NCBI GenBank assembly: GCA_023213395.1
Contig: CM041465.1
Location: forward strand, 244,349,741 to 244,413,740
Direction: 5' to 3'
Source of the DNA: Cycas panzhihuaensis
Taxonomy: Eukaryota; Cycadophyta
DNA: 64,000 nt
Shown here: positions 44,792 to 58,085 of the stretch, in pieces
Layout of the letters: the number at the start of each line of letters is the position of its first letter
Numbering within the stretch: position 1 is the first letter of the stretch
The notes under the pieces: generated by a model
What the model was told of the DNA's origin: nothing
Database searches by the model: none
Seen by the model: only the letters and a program-made list of their open reading frames with translations
Position numbers and translations under genes: made by a program

Positions 44792-45424
44792 GACAACAAT
44801 GGTTAGAGGCTTAAATTTTGGTATGTTGGCAGTGCAGTTTTCCCTCCAAACCTTTCTTGAGAGGTTTCAAGGGGGGTGGGAGCCCCCCTTGGCGAGGGGG
44901 GTACGAGGGGCATGGAATGCCCCCTGCTAAGAGGGGGTTCGGGGGTGATAGCACTTGACTCAAAAAATTAATACTTGAAACTATATTAAATTGTAAAGAG
45001 AATCAGGGTCGTTCGATAAAAATACCCTAGATTAGCTGGTTGATTTGTGCCTTGTATGACTCTCTCATGTAGCCTGATTTAGGGCATATTTCATTATGTT
45101 GAGGTTGTTCAATGTACTGTGAGGAGTTGGGCAACTATTTGTTATTGCTGTGAGCACTCTGTTACAGGATTATGTACATTTTCTCTATTCTATGACAATA
45201 AAGATCTATACCTTTCCTATGTGGATGTTTCCCTAACACACTACTAGGGTTTTACCACGTTATATTGGGTATATTTGTGTGCTTGGTTTTCTTGTTTATT
45301 CTATTTATTTTATCTCTAGTTTAAGAACTTACATGTAATTTTTAGATTCAATTTCTGTAACTAGTTGCAAGAATAGTTTAGATCTTGGTGGCAGTAGAAG
45401 GTTTGGGACCCTGTCTTCTCAACA
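44792..45424 (+). repeat. CopJ 5' LTR, main part (family 4)
   Basis: 633 bp, with its first 13 bp at 38787-38799 beyond NaF (TATTGGTTAATAT against TGTTGGGTAATTT in the 3' LTR). Ends CTTCTCAACA. The total of 646 bp compares with 648 bp in the 3' LTR. Contains a G-rich, self-complementary block at 44869-44945. PBS follows at 45427. Confidence 0.9.
44869..44945 (+). repeat. G-run and hairpin block in CopJ LTR
   Basis: At least six runs of four to six G (and matching C runs) in 77 bp, in arrangements such as GGGAGCCCCCC and GGGGCATGGAATGCCCC that can fold as hairpins; the G runs could also form quadruplexes. The 3' LTR has the equivalent block at 49521-49608 with some runs interrupted. Confidence 0.85.
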
Positions 45425-45496
45425 AGTGGTATCAAAGCCACTTTTATTTTTGTAGCAAGTTTGTGAAGGTTTTTGTGTCAGCTTTCTCTACACTAA

Positions 45497-48400
45497 ATGC
45501 CGAAATTGGCAAGTGCAAAGTTCAAGGTGGAGAAATTCAATGGTAAGAATAACTTCAAGTTATAGAAATTGAAAGCATATGATGTTCTTATACAACAGGG
45601 TTTGTACAGAGCTCTTGTAGGCAAAATGAGGAAACCCACAAGGATGGACGATGATGAATGGGATGATCTAGATAAAAAAGCTCTTAGCATAATACCATTA
45701 TACTTGGCAGATAAAGTTCTATTTAACTTCACAGTAGAGAAGACAGTAGCAGGATTATAGACTTAGTTGGAAGGCTTATATATGACCGAATTAGTGCTAA
45801 ATTAAATCTACTTGAAGAGGTAGTTGTACTTATTACGGATGAAGGAAGGTACAAAAATTGCTGACCATTTAAATATTTTCAATACTCTTATTTGTTAGTT
45901 AGCTAGTATCGATATTAAAATTAAGGATGAGGATAAGCTTGTTACCTTGTTATACTTATTATTAGAATCTTGGGATAATATTGTCACTTCAATTAGTTTT
46001 AGAACTACAAATGAATTAGAATATGATTATGTTATAAGTGCTTTGTTGATGGAAGAAGTGCAGAGGAAGTCTAGTCTTAAAACCTCCACACCAAAAGCCA
46101 TGATAGCAAGGGGTAGAACAATTAATAAAGGACAAAGCTCCAGGGATACATTGAGGTCAAAGTCAAAAGGAAAGAAGAGTAAGCTCAAGTGTTAGCACTG
46201 GTCACCTTAAGAAGGATTGCTTCAAAAAGAAGGAGTTCTAGAAAAAGGAAGATCCTGCCAAGGAGACTAATCAGGTGGAGTCAAATCAAGGTATGGATGA
46301 TGGTGTCTTGGTTGCTTGTAATGTTTCCCATTATCACCATGACTGGTTATTAGATTCAGGTGCTTCGCACCACATGTGTCCACACAAGAGTTGGTTCTCA
46401 TTGTACCAACCTCTTGATGGTGGTGATGTGCTTATGGGAAATGAAGTTTCTTGTAAGACAGTAGGCATTGGTAGTATCAGAATTAAGATGTTCAACGGTG
46501 TAGTGAGAACATTAACTAAGGTTAGACATGTACCTAATTTGAAAAGGAATCTTATTTCCTTGGGTGAACTAGATTCAGGTGGTTATAAGTATACAGGTCA
46601 TGAAGAAGTCCTAAAGGTGTCAAAGGGTACCTTGGTTGTTATGAAAGCCTTAAAGAAAGGAAATCTTTATATTTTAATGGGAAGTACATATGTCATCCAA
46701 GCAGTTATAGCATCAAAGACTGCAGAAGATCCAGCTTAATTATGGCATCAGAGACTTGGGCATATGAGTGAGAGAGGACTTAAGGTGCTAATAAATCATA
46801 AGTTACTTCCTAACTTACAACTTTCATAATTGGATTTCTACAAACATTATATTTTTCGAAAGTAGTGTAGACTCATGTTTAAAGTAGGGAGTCACTCATG
46901 TTATGTGGAACCAGCCCCTAAAATATCTTATGGAGGATCATTGTACTTTATCACATTTATAGATGATTACTCCAAAAAGGTATGGGTCTATTTTTTGAAA
47001 AAGAAATCTAAAGTTTTCAGTGTGTTTAAGCAGTTCAAGGCTCTAGTTGAGAACAACTCTAGTAAGACAATCAAATGTTTAAGAACTAACAATAGAGGTG
47101 AGTTCAACTCCTTGGAGTTTGAGAACTATTGCAGAGAAGTTGGGATTAAAAGGTACAAGACCACTAGCTATACTCCACAGCAAAATGGCATTGCTGAGTG
47201 CATGAATAGGACACTCTTGGAAAGAGTAAGAAGCATGCTAAGTAATACAGGAGTAGAGCAAGGCTTATGGGCAGAAGTTGTTTAAACAGCTTACTATCTA
47301 GTAAATAGGTCATCATCACTTGCAATAAATTGTAAGATTCCTGAAGAGGTATGGACTGGACATCTATGTGAATATTCAAATTTGAGAGTTTTTGGTTGTG
47401 ATGCTTATGCTTGGACTGGTAAAAGTAAACATTCAAAGTTATACCCAAAATCTAAGAGATGTATCTTTGTTGGTTATGGTGATAAAGATGGTGTGAAGGG
47501 ATACAAGTTATGGGATCCTACTGCCCACAAAATCACCATTAATAGAGATGTTGTATTTGATGAATTTCCCCTTCTAAAATTAGACAGTGTAGAAGTTGAA
47601 GTAAAACAAGAGCAAAAAGATGAATATCAACATATCAAGTTTGAAACCTAGCTATCTTTGGAATGTGAAGAGCAGGAAGATATTTCTGATGATGAATCTG
47701 CAACAGGTTTACAGGAATATGTGGACACTCCTCTACCAACAGTTAGAAGATCTATACAAGTTAGTCATCCACCTGATAGGTACATCCCTTCTACTTCTAT
47801 TGCTTTGGTTTCTAATGATGGTGAGCCTACATGTTATCAAGAAGCAGTAGATAATATCTATAGTGAGAAGTGGAAGATGGCTATGTAGGAAGAGATAGAT
47901 ACGTTGAAGAAAATTAATTCATGGGACTTGGTATAACTTCCACATGGTAGGAAAACTATTGGTTGCAGGTGGGTTTTTAAGATGAAAACAGATGTTGATG
48001 GAAAGATTGGCAAATACAGGGTAAGACCGATGGCTAAAGGCTTTACATAGAAAGTAGGTATTAACTTTCATGAGATCTTTTCACCAGTTGTCAAACTTGT
48101 TTCAATTTGAGTGCTGTTAGCATTAGTAGTTTCTCTTAATTTGGAGTTGGAGTAGTTAGATGTAAAAATAACTTTTCTACATGGAGATTTAGATGAGGAG
48201 ATCTATATAGATCAACCAGAAGGGTTTGTACAGGATGGTAGAAAAAGACTTATTTGCAGGCTCAAGAAATCATTGTATGGCCTGAAGCAATCTCCTAAGC
48301 AATGGTACGAGAAGTTTGATGCCTTCATAAAGAGCCAAAATTTCAAAAGAAGTGAGTATGATTATTATGTTTATTTTAAATTTATAGACAATGGCTTATT

Positions 48401-49382
48401 CATTATCTTGGTATTGTATATTGATGACATGCTGGTTACAAGAAAGAGCATGGAAGAAATCAATAAGTTAAAGACTCAATTGGCTAGGACTTTTAATATG
48501 AAGGATCTGGGAGTTACAAAATAAATCTTAGGTATGGAGATACACAGAAACAGGAAAAATGATAAGCTATAGTTATCATAGTAGAAATATGTGGAGAAGG
48601 TACTAACCAGGTTTGGTATGGCAAATGTGAAACTAGTGAGTATCCCATTGGCTTCCCATTTTAAGCTTTCTTTGAGTATGAGTCCTGGTAATGAAGAAGA
48701 AAAGGATTATACGTCTCGTGTGACTTATGCTAGTGCAGTAGAAAGTTTGATGTATACCATGGTATGTACAAGACCTAATATTTCACATGCAGTCAGTGTA
48801 GTTAGCAGGTTTATGGAAAATCCAGGAAAGGAACATTGGGTAATAATGAAATGGATGCTTCAATATTTGAGAGGTATAAGTGACTATTACATCACCTTTA
48901 GAGGTACATATAATCAGGTTTGTGGATATGTTGATTCAGACTTTGTAGGAGATTTAGATAAGAGAAGGTCTAGTTCAGGCTATGTATTCACTCTTGCAAA
49001 TGGTCAAGTTACTTGGATGTCAAAATTACAGAGCATAATTGCATTATCAACTACAGAAGCTGAATATGTTGTTGCAGCACATGCTTATAAAGAAGCAATC
49101 TAGTTATAGGGTCTATTGGTTGATCTTGGAAGGAAATAGGAAAAGATAAAGGTATTTTGTGATAGTCAAAGTGCCATTTACTTAGCCAACAATCTAGCTT
49201 ATCATAGTAGAATAAAGCATATTACTCTTAAGTACCATTTTGTTAGACAGGTTGTGAAAGCAGGTGGAGTGGCACTTGAGAAGGTTGATACAAAATAGAA
49301 TTATGCTAATATATTCATAAAACCAGTATCATTAGAGAAGTTCAAATGGTGTTTGACTTCTCTTAGCTTGCAGAAAAGATGA
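45497..49382 (+). pseudogene. CopJ gag-pol polyprotein (Tnt1-like)
   Basis: From MPKLASAKFKVEKFNGKNNF (45497) to stop TGA (49380-49382). Gag 45497-46190 (DEWDDLDKKALSIIPLYLAD, typical of Tnt1 1-94-like Gag). The zinc knuckle near 46190-46230 is broken by a small deletion; GHLKKDCFKK-like residues survive out of frame. Protease 46275-46560 with intact DSGASHHMC. HHCC from 46742 (LWHQRLGHMSERG). Integrase 46870-47600: FIDDYSKKVWVYF, catalytic LRTNNRGEF (Asp to Asn), NGIAECMNRT keeps Glu. RT 47860-48560: KSLYGLKQSPKQWY, catalytic YIDDML. RNase H about 48760-49330: YVDSDF, STTEAEYV, CDSQSAIYLANN. Most stops are one transition away from Gln or Trp codons. Confidence 0.92.
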
Positions 49383-49430
49383 TAAAGGGTCCAAGAAAGG
49401 TACCAGGTAAATTATTATCAAGGTGGAGAT

Positions 49431-50078
49431 TGTTGGGTAATTTGACAACAATGGTTAGAGGCTTAAATTTTGGCATGTTAGCAGCGTGGTTTCCCCCCCA
49501 AACCTTCCTCGAGAGGTTCCAAGCGGGGCGGGAGCCTCCCTTAGCTAGGGGGGTTTAAGGGGTATGGAACATCCCCCGCTAAGAGGGGGTTCGGGGGTGA
49601 TAGCCCCCAACCTAAAAAATTAGCACTGGAAACTATATTAAATTATAAAGAGAATTAGGGTCATTCAATAAAAATACCCTAGATTCTATAGTCCAGATTT
49701 ATGCCTTGTATGACTCTCTCATGTAGCCCGATTTAGGACATATTTCATTATGCTGAGATTGTTCAATGTACTGTGAGGAGTTGGGCAACTGGTTATTGTT
49801 GTTGTGAGCACTCTATTATAGGATTATGTACATTTTCTCTATTTTATGATAATAAAGATCGATACCTTTCTTATGTGGATGTTTCCCTAGCATACTGCTA
49901 GGGTTTTACCACGTTATATCGAGTGTATTTGTGTGTTTAGTTTTCTTATTTATTATATTTGTTTTATCTCTGGTTTAATAACTTGTATGTAATTTTTAGT
50001 TTTAATTTCTGTAACTAGTTGTAAGAATAGTTTAGATCTTGGTGGCAGTAGAAGGCTTGGGACCTTATCTTCTCAACA
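49431..50078 (+). repeat. CopJ 3' LTR (family 4)
   Basis: 648 bp, TGTTGGGTAATTTG to CTTCTCAACA, preceded by the polypurine tract and followed by ATAAT. It carries the G-rich block at 49521-49608. Confidence 0.93.
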
Positions 50079-50083
50079 ATAAT

Positions 50084-52479
50084 TTAAACCTTTATGCCTA
50101 GAACAACCTTAAATGGGGATATGGTTGTAGGTATGAATATTACTTATGAGACTTGCCCACCCTACCCTACCATTTGCACTATCATTTCTTGTATTTAGGT
50201 AATGGTCATGTCTCTTCAAGTGATATCTACCTGTAACTCTCCCCTTTCTACCCCCCACATCATGATGGCTATGACTATGGGGGTGTATGCAATTATGCAA
50301 GGCCATATAATACTAGGCTAAACTATGTCTATAATAGGAGGCTACCCCTCTACATATACCATAAAAAAAAGAGAGTCCAAGACCTCGTAAGTAAAGTTGA
50401 GAATGTACCCTCCCCTTATAATACATAAAGCATGATAAAATCAATATCTATGAGAGCCATAAAGTAAATGATAATAATGAAATCAAAGTTGAGCTAAGGT
50501 TCCCAAAGAGAGAGATAAGAGATAGGGATATACTATTTGTCATGCCCTCCTCATCCTTACACTGCCCAGGGAGTCCACTCCAATCCACTCTCCTATTATC
50601 AAGTCTTCCCTTGGGTGTTGTAACTACCACTACTTACATTGGTCCCTTGTTATCCACTCCACCCTCACCTTCTACTAATGTTGCCTCCTCCTCCATGTTT
50701 AATTCATAACGTACCCTAGAATATGGGTCAACGATATATCTATCCATCTTTACCATAGTCAAAGAATCTACAAACATGATCTTAATCAACTACTCCATTG
50801 CTTTAAGGCTCTGAAACCTTGATAATTACCTATGCACTAACAAGTCCCATATATCAATTACTTGTGATCCTACCCTTAGTCTAACACCATGAAAGTGGTC
50901 AAAGAACTAACACTATGTCCCATCATTTAGATATAATCAAGTTATGCCCTTATATTGGCCACTACCTAAGTGGTCTACTTAAGTAATTCCCCTGCCTCAC
51001 ACCATTAAATTGTGCCCATCCAATTACTATAAAATTTTATCAACAAGTTATCTTAAAGAGAATGATGTAAAATATGAGTTTTTCCACTAGTGAAACTCAT
51101 AAAGATAATAGACATCCTAAATGCCATTCATGATAATCCTACTATCCTCTAGAATAGAAGAAATTAGTAATCATTATATGTGCTCTCTTATCATTAGGTA
51201 GAGGTCCCAATGTTAATGGTAGTCTAATGCATGGGACCCTCAACATCCTCCTCATATCTTGAGGAGTCACTTGTACATCTCCTACCATTGGTAGGTGGAA
51301 TAACTACTACCACATATCCCACTAATCTACAATGTCAATCAATAAATTCTAGTTAAACATGTAATGATGAGATGTGACCAATCTGAGAAGCTTATTCCAT
51401 GCCAAGATATCTTGTGTCTTATCATCTAGATCCTTAGCTAAGGTGAGTATGGTATAGGTAGAGTTCTCATAATTTATGATCATAATAATACACCATAAAC
51501 ACATCAGAAAATGAAGCAAGGACAATTATAAGGCATTGACATATTAATAAATGATAAAATAACTAAAAATAAGAAAAACACCCTATCACATTATGATTTA
51601 TAATGTAGGAATGTACCATGAAGTTTTTAACTTTGTGATACTATAAAGTTCTATATTTCATAGCATTGTAAGAAATGTTGTATTACTATGGTCTATAATA
51701 GGCCCATACAATAAGGTTTTATACAACCCTTAAAAATTAAAATTTTATTAAAAAATTAACCATTTATTCTCAAAAGTGATCTATACAAATTGTTTAGGGC
51801 ATCAAAATACCCCAGTCTTTCCTCAAACAGGGATCAAATTAGATCCCATTTGGCTAAAAACTAAAAAATTAAGGTGGACCTCCAAAATTGACAAAAATAA
51901 AAATTAAAATCTATATATGGGTTTAGGCCTACCTAATTTATAGCCTATTAAGCCATTATACTAATGCAAATCTAATGAGAATAATGGCACTTAATTGAAG
52001 CTATTGTTTGCTTTCAGCAAGTGTCATAGCATTTGAGGGTAAAAACCTAGATTTAATTAATTTTATAACTCTCAAAAGTTAAAATAAAACGAAAAATAAT
52101 AAAAATATTTTTTTATAATAATTTTAGCTAGACTTTGAGGTATCAAATTTTCTCCCCATTTATTCCATTGGGTCCCTTTCCTCCAACTTTTTATCTTGCC
52201 TACTAAGATCTACCATTGCCACACCTTAGTTTTAGTGCACTAAGGTCTAAGATACACCTTAAATGGCTACTAATTACTATCATTAATGTGCTATTAATAC
52301 ACTTACATCTCTAAAATTACCCTTGAGGTAATCCTCTCAAAACATATTATTGTTTATAGTTTAGACACTTATTTTAAAGTGATAAACTCGTCCATATAGG
52401 TCATATATTTGTATCTCACTAACAAATCCTTAGCAATCTTCATCTATATCCTATAAGGACCCCAAGGTAACCCCTCTTA
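50084..52479. other. Old sequence between CopJ and CopK
   Basis: Contiguous with 38781 once CopJ is left out. AT-rich. It contains the possible antisense mobile-domain remnant (51230-51480) and otherwise no recognisable gene or element end. Short minus-strand frames at 50109-50306 and 50448-50630 have no family signature. Could be the 3' part of Gyp1, but no LTR was found to prove it. Confidence 0.4.
51230..51480 (-). pseudogene. Possible antisense plant-mobile-domain remnant
   Basis: The minus strand reads ILTLAKDLDDKTQDILAWNK, then after two stops a stretch VQVTPQDMRRMLRVP and further LGPLPNDKRAHIM. The 'E/Q-[VM]-T-x-x-D-[MV]-x-x-[ML]-L-x-[VL]-P' pattern is what plant mobile domain proteins show near their N-terminus, and such genes are known antisense and downstream of pol in some Tat-lineage Ty3/gypsy elements. 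That position would fit Gyp1. The match is short and read through stops, so this is a tentative call; chance similarity is possible. Confidence 0.28.
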
Positions 52480-55400
52480 TAGGTGAAGAATCGAGAAAAT
52501 ATATCGAGATATTAACTTGTGATCATCAAAATCACCTATCTAATCCAAATTTGTATGACCTATTAATCTAAGATTAGAATCACACTAATGATAAATTAAA
52601 CCATAGTAAATTGTACCTTAAAGAGATTGTAATTTGTGTGGTTTTACATGTACCTAGAACATATGGCAATAACATACAAAATATCCAGATGAGTATAGGT
52701 TAGCTATATAAGACTTTGAATTAGTTGATGATATATAATAGGATCACAAAGAGGTGTTTGATAATTAATTGATAATATGACACTTGATTATAAAGGAGTT
52801 AGAGCTATTTTAGAATTCTTCATATTAAATCTTTTAATTGAGTGTATATTTAGGTTGAGATATAGAAATTAAAGATTTAGATTAATAGATTTATAAACCC
52901 AAAAAATAATGAAGAAGGCCTAAGTCTATCATTTCAAATTTATTCATAAGGATAGATTTCAATTGAAAAATATTAGAGAGTAAGGACACAATGATGCTAA
53001 TATCATCAATATATACAATTATAATAGTAATAATATTATTTTTTCATTTCAAGTTAAGATTATGATCACTTATATATTTAGTATAACCATCTTGAATAAT
53101 ATAATTATCTATCCTAATATACTAAGCCCAATAGGCTTTTTAAGTCCATATAAAGATTTTTTAATTTACAAATAAGTTTAGGATTAGTTATGAAACTATG
53201 GGGTTGGGACATGTAAATTTCTTCATTAATATCCCAATTAAGAAAAGTACTTTTTATATCGATCTAATATATTTACCAACCAAAATTAGCTATAAGAATA
53301 ATAACAATCTTAATACTATTTATGTTTGTAACTAAGATAAAAGTTTTAGTATAATTAATACCATCTACTTGTGAGAAATATTTTGCTACTAAGCTTTCTT
53401 TGTGATTTTCAATGGCTCTTTCAAAATTGTATTTTATATGATAGAGTCATTTACAATCTACTAGATTTTTTCCTAAAGGTAATGGTACTAAGTCCTAAGT
53501 AGAGTTTTTTGTAAGAGCCCCATATTTAGTTTTTATTATTTATTTCCATATTGGATTATTATAATCTTCCTAAAAAGTTTTAAGATCATTACTAGCCATT
53601 ACTTTATCTATCAAGGTAAAGTTAGCCTAAAGTTTTTGGGATCTAGTTTTTTTAGTATCCAAATGACTACTAGCATTTACACTAGCAATAGAAAGGGTTT
53701 TTAAAACCCACTTAGATTGTTTACTTCTAGGAGGTTGATTTGAAGAAGATAATAAATCAGATTCATTAATTATAATTAAAGTCTAATTTTAGACTTATAT
53801 TGCTAAGCTTTGAATAACTTTATTTTCAATTTACTTTTCTAAAGAACTATTAGAATAGTGTTAGTTAAAATGTTTTTAATTGAAATATGGATTTGATTAG
53901 AATTAGAGTTTGATAAAAATCCCTCTTTATTAAATTTAACATGACACCTAATCAAAATAGTATGTATGATAGAATCTAATAATTGACAAGCTTTGATTTC
54001 TTTATTATAGCCAATAAAGATAAACCTTGAGCTTTTTTAATAAAGTTTTTGATGTTTCTCTTTGGGAACTTATGGTCAAGTAATGCTTCTAAAGACTCTT
54101 GTGTATTTCACTAAAGGTTTATAACCAAACTATTTTTGTTCTAGTATAATATTATTTAAAGCTTTGGTTGGTAATCTATTTAACATATAATTAGAGCAAG
54201 TTATAGCTTTAACCCATAATTTTAGATTAAGACTTTTTATATATAACATATATCTAGTTATTTCTACCAATGTATGGTTTTTATATTTAGCACCACCATT
54301 TTGTTAAGGAGTATAAGTAACTAAATATTAAAATCTGATTTTATTCCTTTTATAAAAGGAAGTAAATTCACTATTTAAATACTCTTTAGAATTATATGAT
54401 CTAAAAATTTTAATTTTAAGATTAGACTAACTTTTAACTAAAGTTTTAAATTTAACAAAAATATTAAAAACTTTACTTCTACTATTTATCATATAAACCC
54501 AACATTTTCTAGAGAAATCATCAATAAAGGTTACAAAATATCTACTTCTAGAATATGAGGGTTCTTGGAAAGGATCAAAGATATCTAAATGAATAAGTTT
54601 TAGTGGTGATTTTACTTAAAATATAGTCTAATGAGGGAAGAGATCCATGTGTTGTCTACCTAACACATAGGCCTTATAAACATCATAGACAATAGATAAA
54701 GTAGAAAGACCATGAACCATGTTATGTTGGTTTAATAAACATAGTTAACCATAGCTTGTATGACCAAAACATGCATGCCATAACCTACTAATAGGGTAAA
54801 ACTAAGCTATAAATGAAGTGAATGGTTTAAATTTTAAATGGATTAAATTTATCAAACTATAAAGACATGTTTTATGATTAATAGGTTTAAAGGTAATAGG
54901 TTTAAATTTATTAAATGGCTGTTTAATAACAAACTTATCTTTCTAGAACTCTACTACAAGATTCTTCTAGAAAATATGATAAATAGATAACAAGTTGGGT
55001 AATAATCTGATAACATAAAAAGCATTATTAATATAACCATTTTTTAAGGTTACAACACCTATTTCTTTAACTTTTAGTTGGGAATCACTACTAAAAGAGA
55101 TTTTCTCTTTAGAATTAAAACCTAGTTGATAACTGGATAAATATTCTTGATGTCTTGTCATGTGATAGGAAGCACTAGAATCTAGTATCTATGAAGGTGG
55201 TGGTATGGTAGGTTCTAGAAAACTAAAAGTAGAAGCAATTAGTGAATCGTAGAATCTTGTTTGAATCCCTTTTAAAGCTTTCTAATATTTAGATACTAAC
55301 CTATTTCTACAAACATTTATTGTATGCCCTTTTTATGGCAATAGGTATAAGTGATGTTCTAACTATAATAAGGTTTAGAAGTATTTCTTATTTGAAATAA

Positions 55401-56226
55401 CTACCTAAGTATTAAATGTGAGTTTTGGTTTTTAGATGTTCTTGAATATTTAGAATTTTGATTATAATTATTATTTAAAATAAAACCTTTATAAGATTTT
55501 TTAGGTGTGGGATGACTATTATAATTGTTTAGTTGATTATTTTAATTTTTAGATTTATTTTATGGCTTAGTTTTGGAGAAAAGTTCTTAAAAAGGATCTT
55601 GGATTTCTCTTAGTTGAATTAACATAAACTAGTGTTTAACTAGTTGATTTATAAGTTGATTAAATAAAATAAAGACGTTCCCACACTACTGTCTAGTAGT
55701 TTTATATTAGTTGAAAGACTTTGGAAGTTTGTTAATAGTAAGACAAACAAGTGTATCATCATCTTTTGCACAGGTTATTATTATAGTTTTATTATCTTTT
55801 TTAATTATTGATTTAATGCAGTCTCTTAGATCTATATTTATGAGTTGAAGGTTAGATAAAAACTCTTCAACTCTAGAAAAATCCTCATATTTTAAGTCCT
55901 ACATTTTTTGCTTAAGCATGAGTGGTGTCTACCTTATTATGTTTTTCCTTTAACATAGCCCGAACATTGACAAGTTTATCTAAATCAGTGAATTACCTAT
56001 ATATGTTTGTTGAGAGAGAGGTTAAGATGGTACTTAGGGCTCTATCATAGTTCATTAGATAGATCATATAGGTATCTGATATTTTATCTATAGGTTTTGT
56101 AAACTCCCTTATCACATACTACTATAATTTTTATTATTTAAACTAGTCAAATACCTTAACTTTTTAGTCAGCATAATTTAAGCCATTTAAAACTGGAATT
56201 TGGGTAAAGGGGATTATCCTAGGCAT
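52480..56226 (-). pseudogene. CopK copia gag-pol remnant
   Basis: Heavily decayed minus-strand copia, read from ATG 56226-56224 (MPRIIPFTQIPVLNGLNYAD). Gag to about 55560; zinc knuckle about 55320-55345 (YCHKKG, with a one-base deletion, then INVCRN); protease about 55180-54967; integrase about 54720-53870 with FIDDFSRKCWVY, the NGGAKYKN block where NG.AE.KN is expected (catalytic Glu lost), and FIGYNKE; RT about 53560-52880 with YIDDI near 53010 and DLGLLHYFLGL; RNase H start (SLIYLTHTHPDISF, then WIGDFDDHK) to about 52480, where the similarity stops. The RNase H end, polypurine tract and 3' LTR are missing, so the element is truncated on the left. Confidence 0.7.
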
Positions 56227-57987
56227 AACAACCACTTTAGTAAAAATAACCTAAGATAAATAGATATCCTCTTTAATAATAAAAAAACACTTTTAAATTA
56301 AAATAATTATTATATTAAGCCACAAATATAAAATATAATAAAATTATAATAATTTCATTTTCATATTAAAGTATAAAAAGATTAAATTAATGAAATAAAG
56401 ATAATATAATATTTTTACAAATAGATTATGTAATTTATAAAAGAAATGGGTGGCCTCCATTTTAATCACTTTTACTTATTGAAATATATTTATAAAGAAA
56501 AATATTAAAGATTACAATAAATTTGTAATAAAATTACATAAATTATAAACTTGTTTATATAAAAATAATATTAAAATACTAACCACATTAAATGTTAATA
56601 AATTAAATGAATTTATTAAAAATTGGAGGGGTATAATATTGTTATTAATTCATAAAGTTAATAATTGATCAATAAGATATCAAATTAAATTGAAAATATT
56701 AAGGAGATATCAAGAAAAGTAATAAATAAAGTTATGTACCTATATTTACCTTGGTTGGAATCTACTTTGTTGATGTTTGTCATAGTTTTACCCCTAAAAG
56801 TGACTTCAAAATTGCTCAAATGACCAGCAAATCAAAGGTCTCTAAACTAGGAATCCAATGCAACTTTCAGTTCTAGATTTAGAATTCAAATGATGAAGTT
56901 ATAATGAAAATATATAGGTAACTTTTTAAAAAGATAGGGGAGCTAAAAAATAAGGGGTTAAGCCCATTTTACATGAAAATTAGGGTCATAAGGGGCTTGA
57001 TATACCCAGGGGCTGAGAATAAGGGGGTTATGGACCTGAAATTTAAATTAGCTAGATTTTAATCTTTTTGCATTTACAAAAAGATTAAAACAAATTAGGA
57101 AAAGTTGTGACATATGCCCAATGCAATAAAGAACAAATATATAAAATATTTAATCTTACAAACTTAGGGTTTGATTTAAAATATTGAGAAACCATATTTA
57201 TGTAAGGTAGTATATGTGCAGAGACATTTGGGTGGTTTGATCTTTGACTATGGTTTTTTTTCTAAATCTAAATGATATAAGCATTGTGGGAGAGCTAAGG
57301 CTTATTCCTAATCAATAATGGCATCTTCAATTTAGCTTTGTGAGGGCCATAACTATGTAATGCTTTAATGGTAATGGGTGTATTAGATATGCATTACTAC
57401 ATATTTCATAACAATGGTAATAATGGAATTATTATTTTTGTGTGTCCATGTAGCTTCGTTTCTGTGCATCTACGTGGGATTTAGAGGAATAATTAAGTCG
57501 ATATAAGCACATGGTGTTTAGCATATATGGTGGTAGATTAATGGTATTCTTTAGTGCATTATACCTTCTTTTAATATCTTTGATCTAATCTAAGGAATCA
57601 CAAATAAGTGAGTTAGTTATAGATGGAAATCATGACATATAGATAGCATTTAAAGGAAGGTATCTAATTTTGTAGGTGGATAAATTTATAAGAGCCATTA
57701 ATGTGGGGCTTTTAATGAGGTTAGCAGTAGCTCAAGGATTACTATAGTAAAGCACATATAATATAAAGAGTATGGGCCACCAAAAAAATAAATAGACCTT
57801 TCCCTTTCTCAATGGCATTGGCATAGAGGCTCTCTCAACTATGATCGACCGATGATTAGTTGAGGTGGCTTTGTTCTACCAAATTTTTTCTTTCTTCAAT
57901 AACATATTAACCAACTCACCTCAATAGTCTTGTTATAAGTAGTTAGTCTCTAAGCACCCACACATACATAAACCTGCTCTGATACCA
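56227..57987 (-). other. CopK leader with primer-binding site
   Basis: About 1.75 kb of AT-rich leader without a recognisable gene, ending at GCTCTGATACCA (57976-57987), a perfect complement of the initiator-Met primer-binding site TGGTATCAGAGC. The leader is again unusually long, as in CopA, CopB and CopC, though it is not visibly similar to theirs. Confidence 0.65.
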
Positions 57988-58085
57988 TGTTAGAGAGGGG
58001 AGTATATATAAGAAATCATATACAAATTATTAATCAAATATTGCATACATCTAGATATATGGAAAACCCCTACAGGGGAAGAAAA
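57988..58085 (-). repeat. CopK 5' LTR, part next to the PBS
   Basis: Begins TGTTAGAGAGGGGAG directly after the PBS. After 98 bp it is interrupted by a family-1 solo LTR with duplication GAAAA and continues at 58401. Its far end could not be placed because no 3' LTR copy is present. Confidence 0.65.

Larger units (their letters stand above)
38787..50078 (+). mobile_element. CopJ, plus-strand Tnt1/Tork-like copia
   Basis: 5' LTR 38787-38799 plus 44792-45424 (split by NaF), PBS 45427-45438 (TGGTATCAAAGC), gag-pol 45497-49382, polypurine tract CAAGGTGGAGAT (49419-49430), 3' LTR 49431-50078. Target duplication ATAAT at 38782-38786 and 50079-50083. About 5.3 kb without NaF, the usual size for this lineage. 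The polyprotein has many stops and a broken zinc knuckle but every domain is still readable. Confidence 0.92.
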
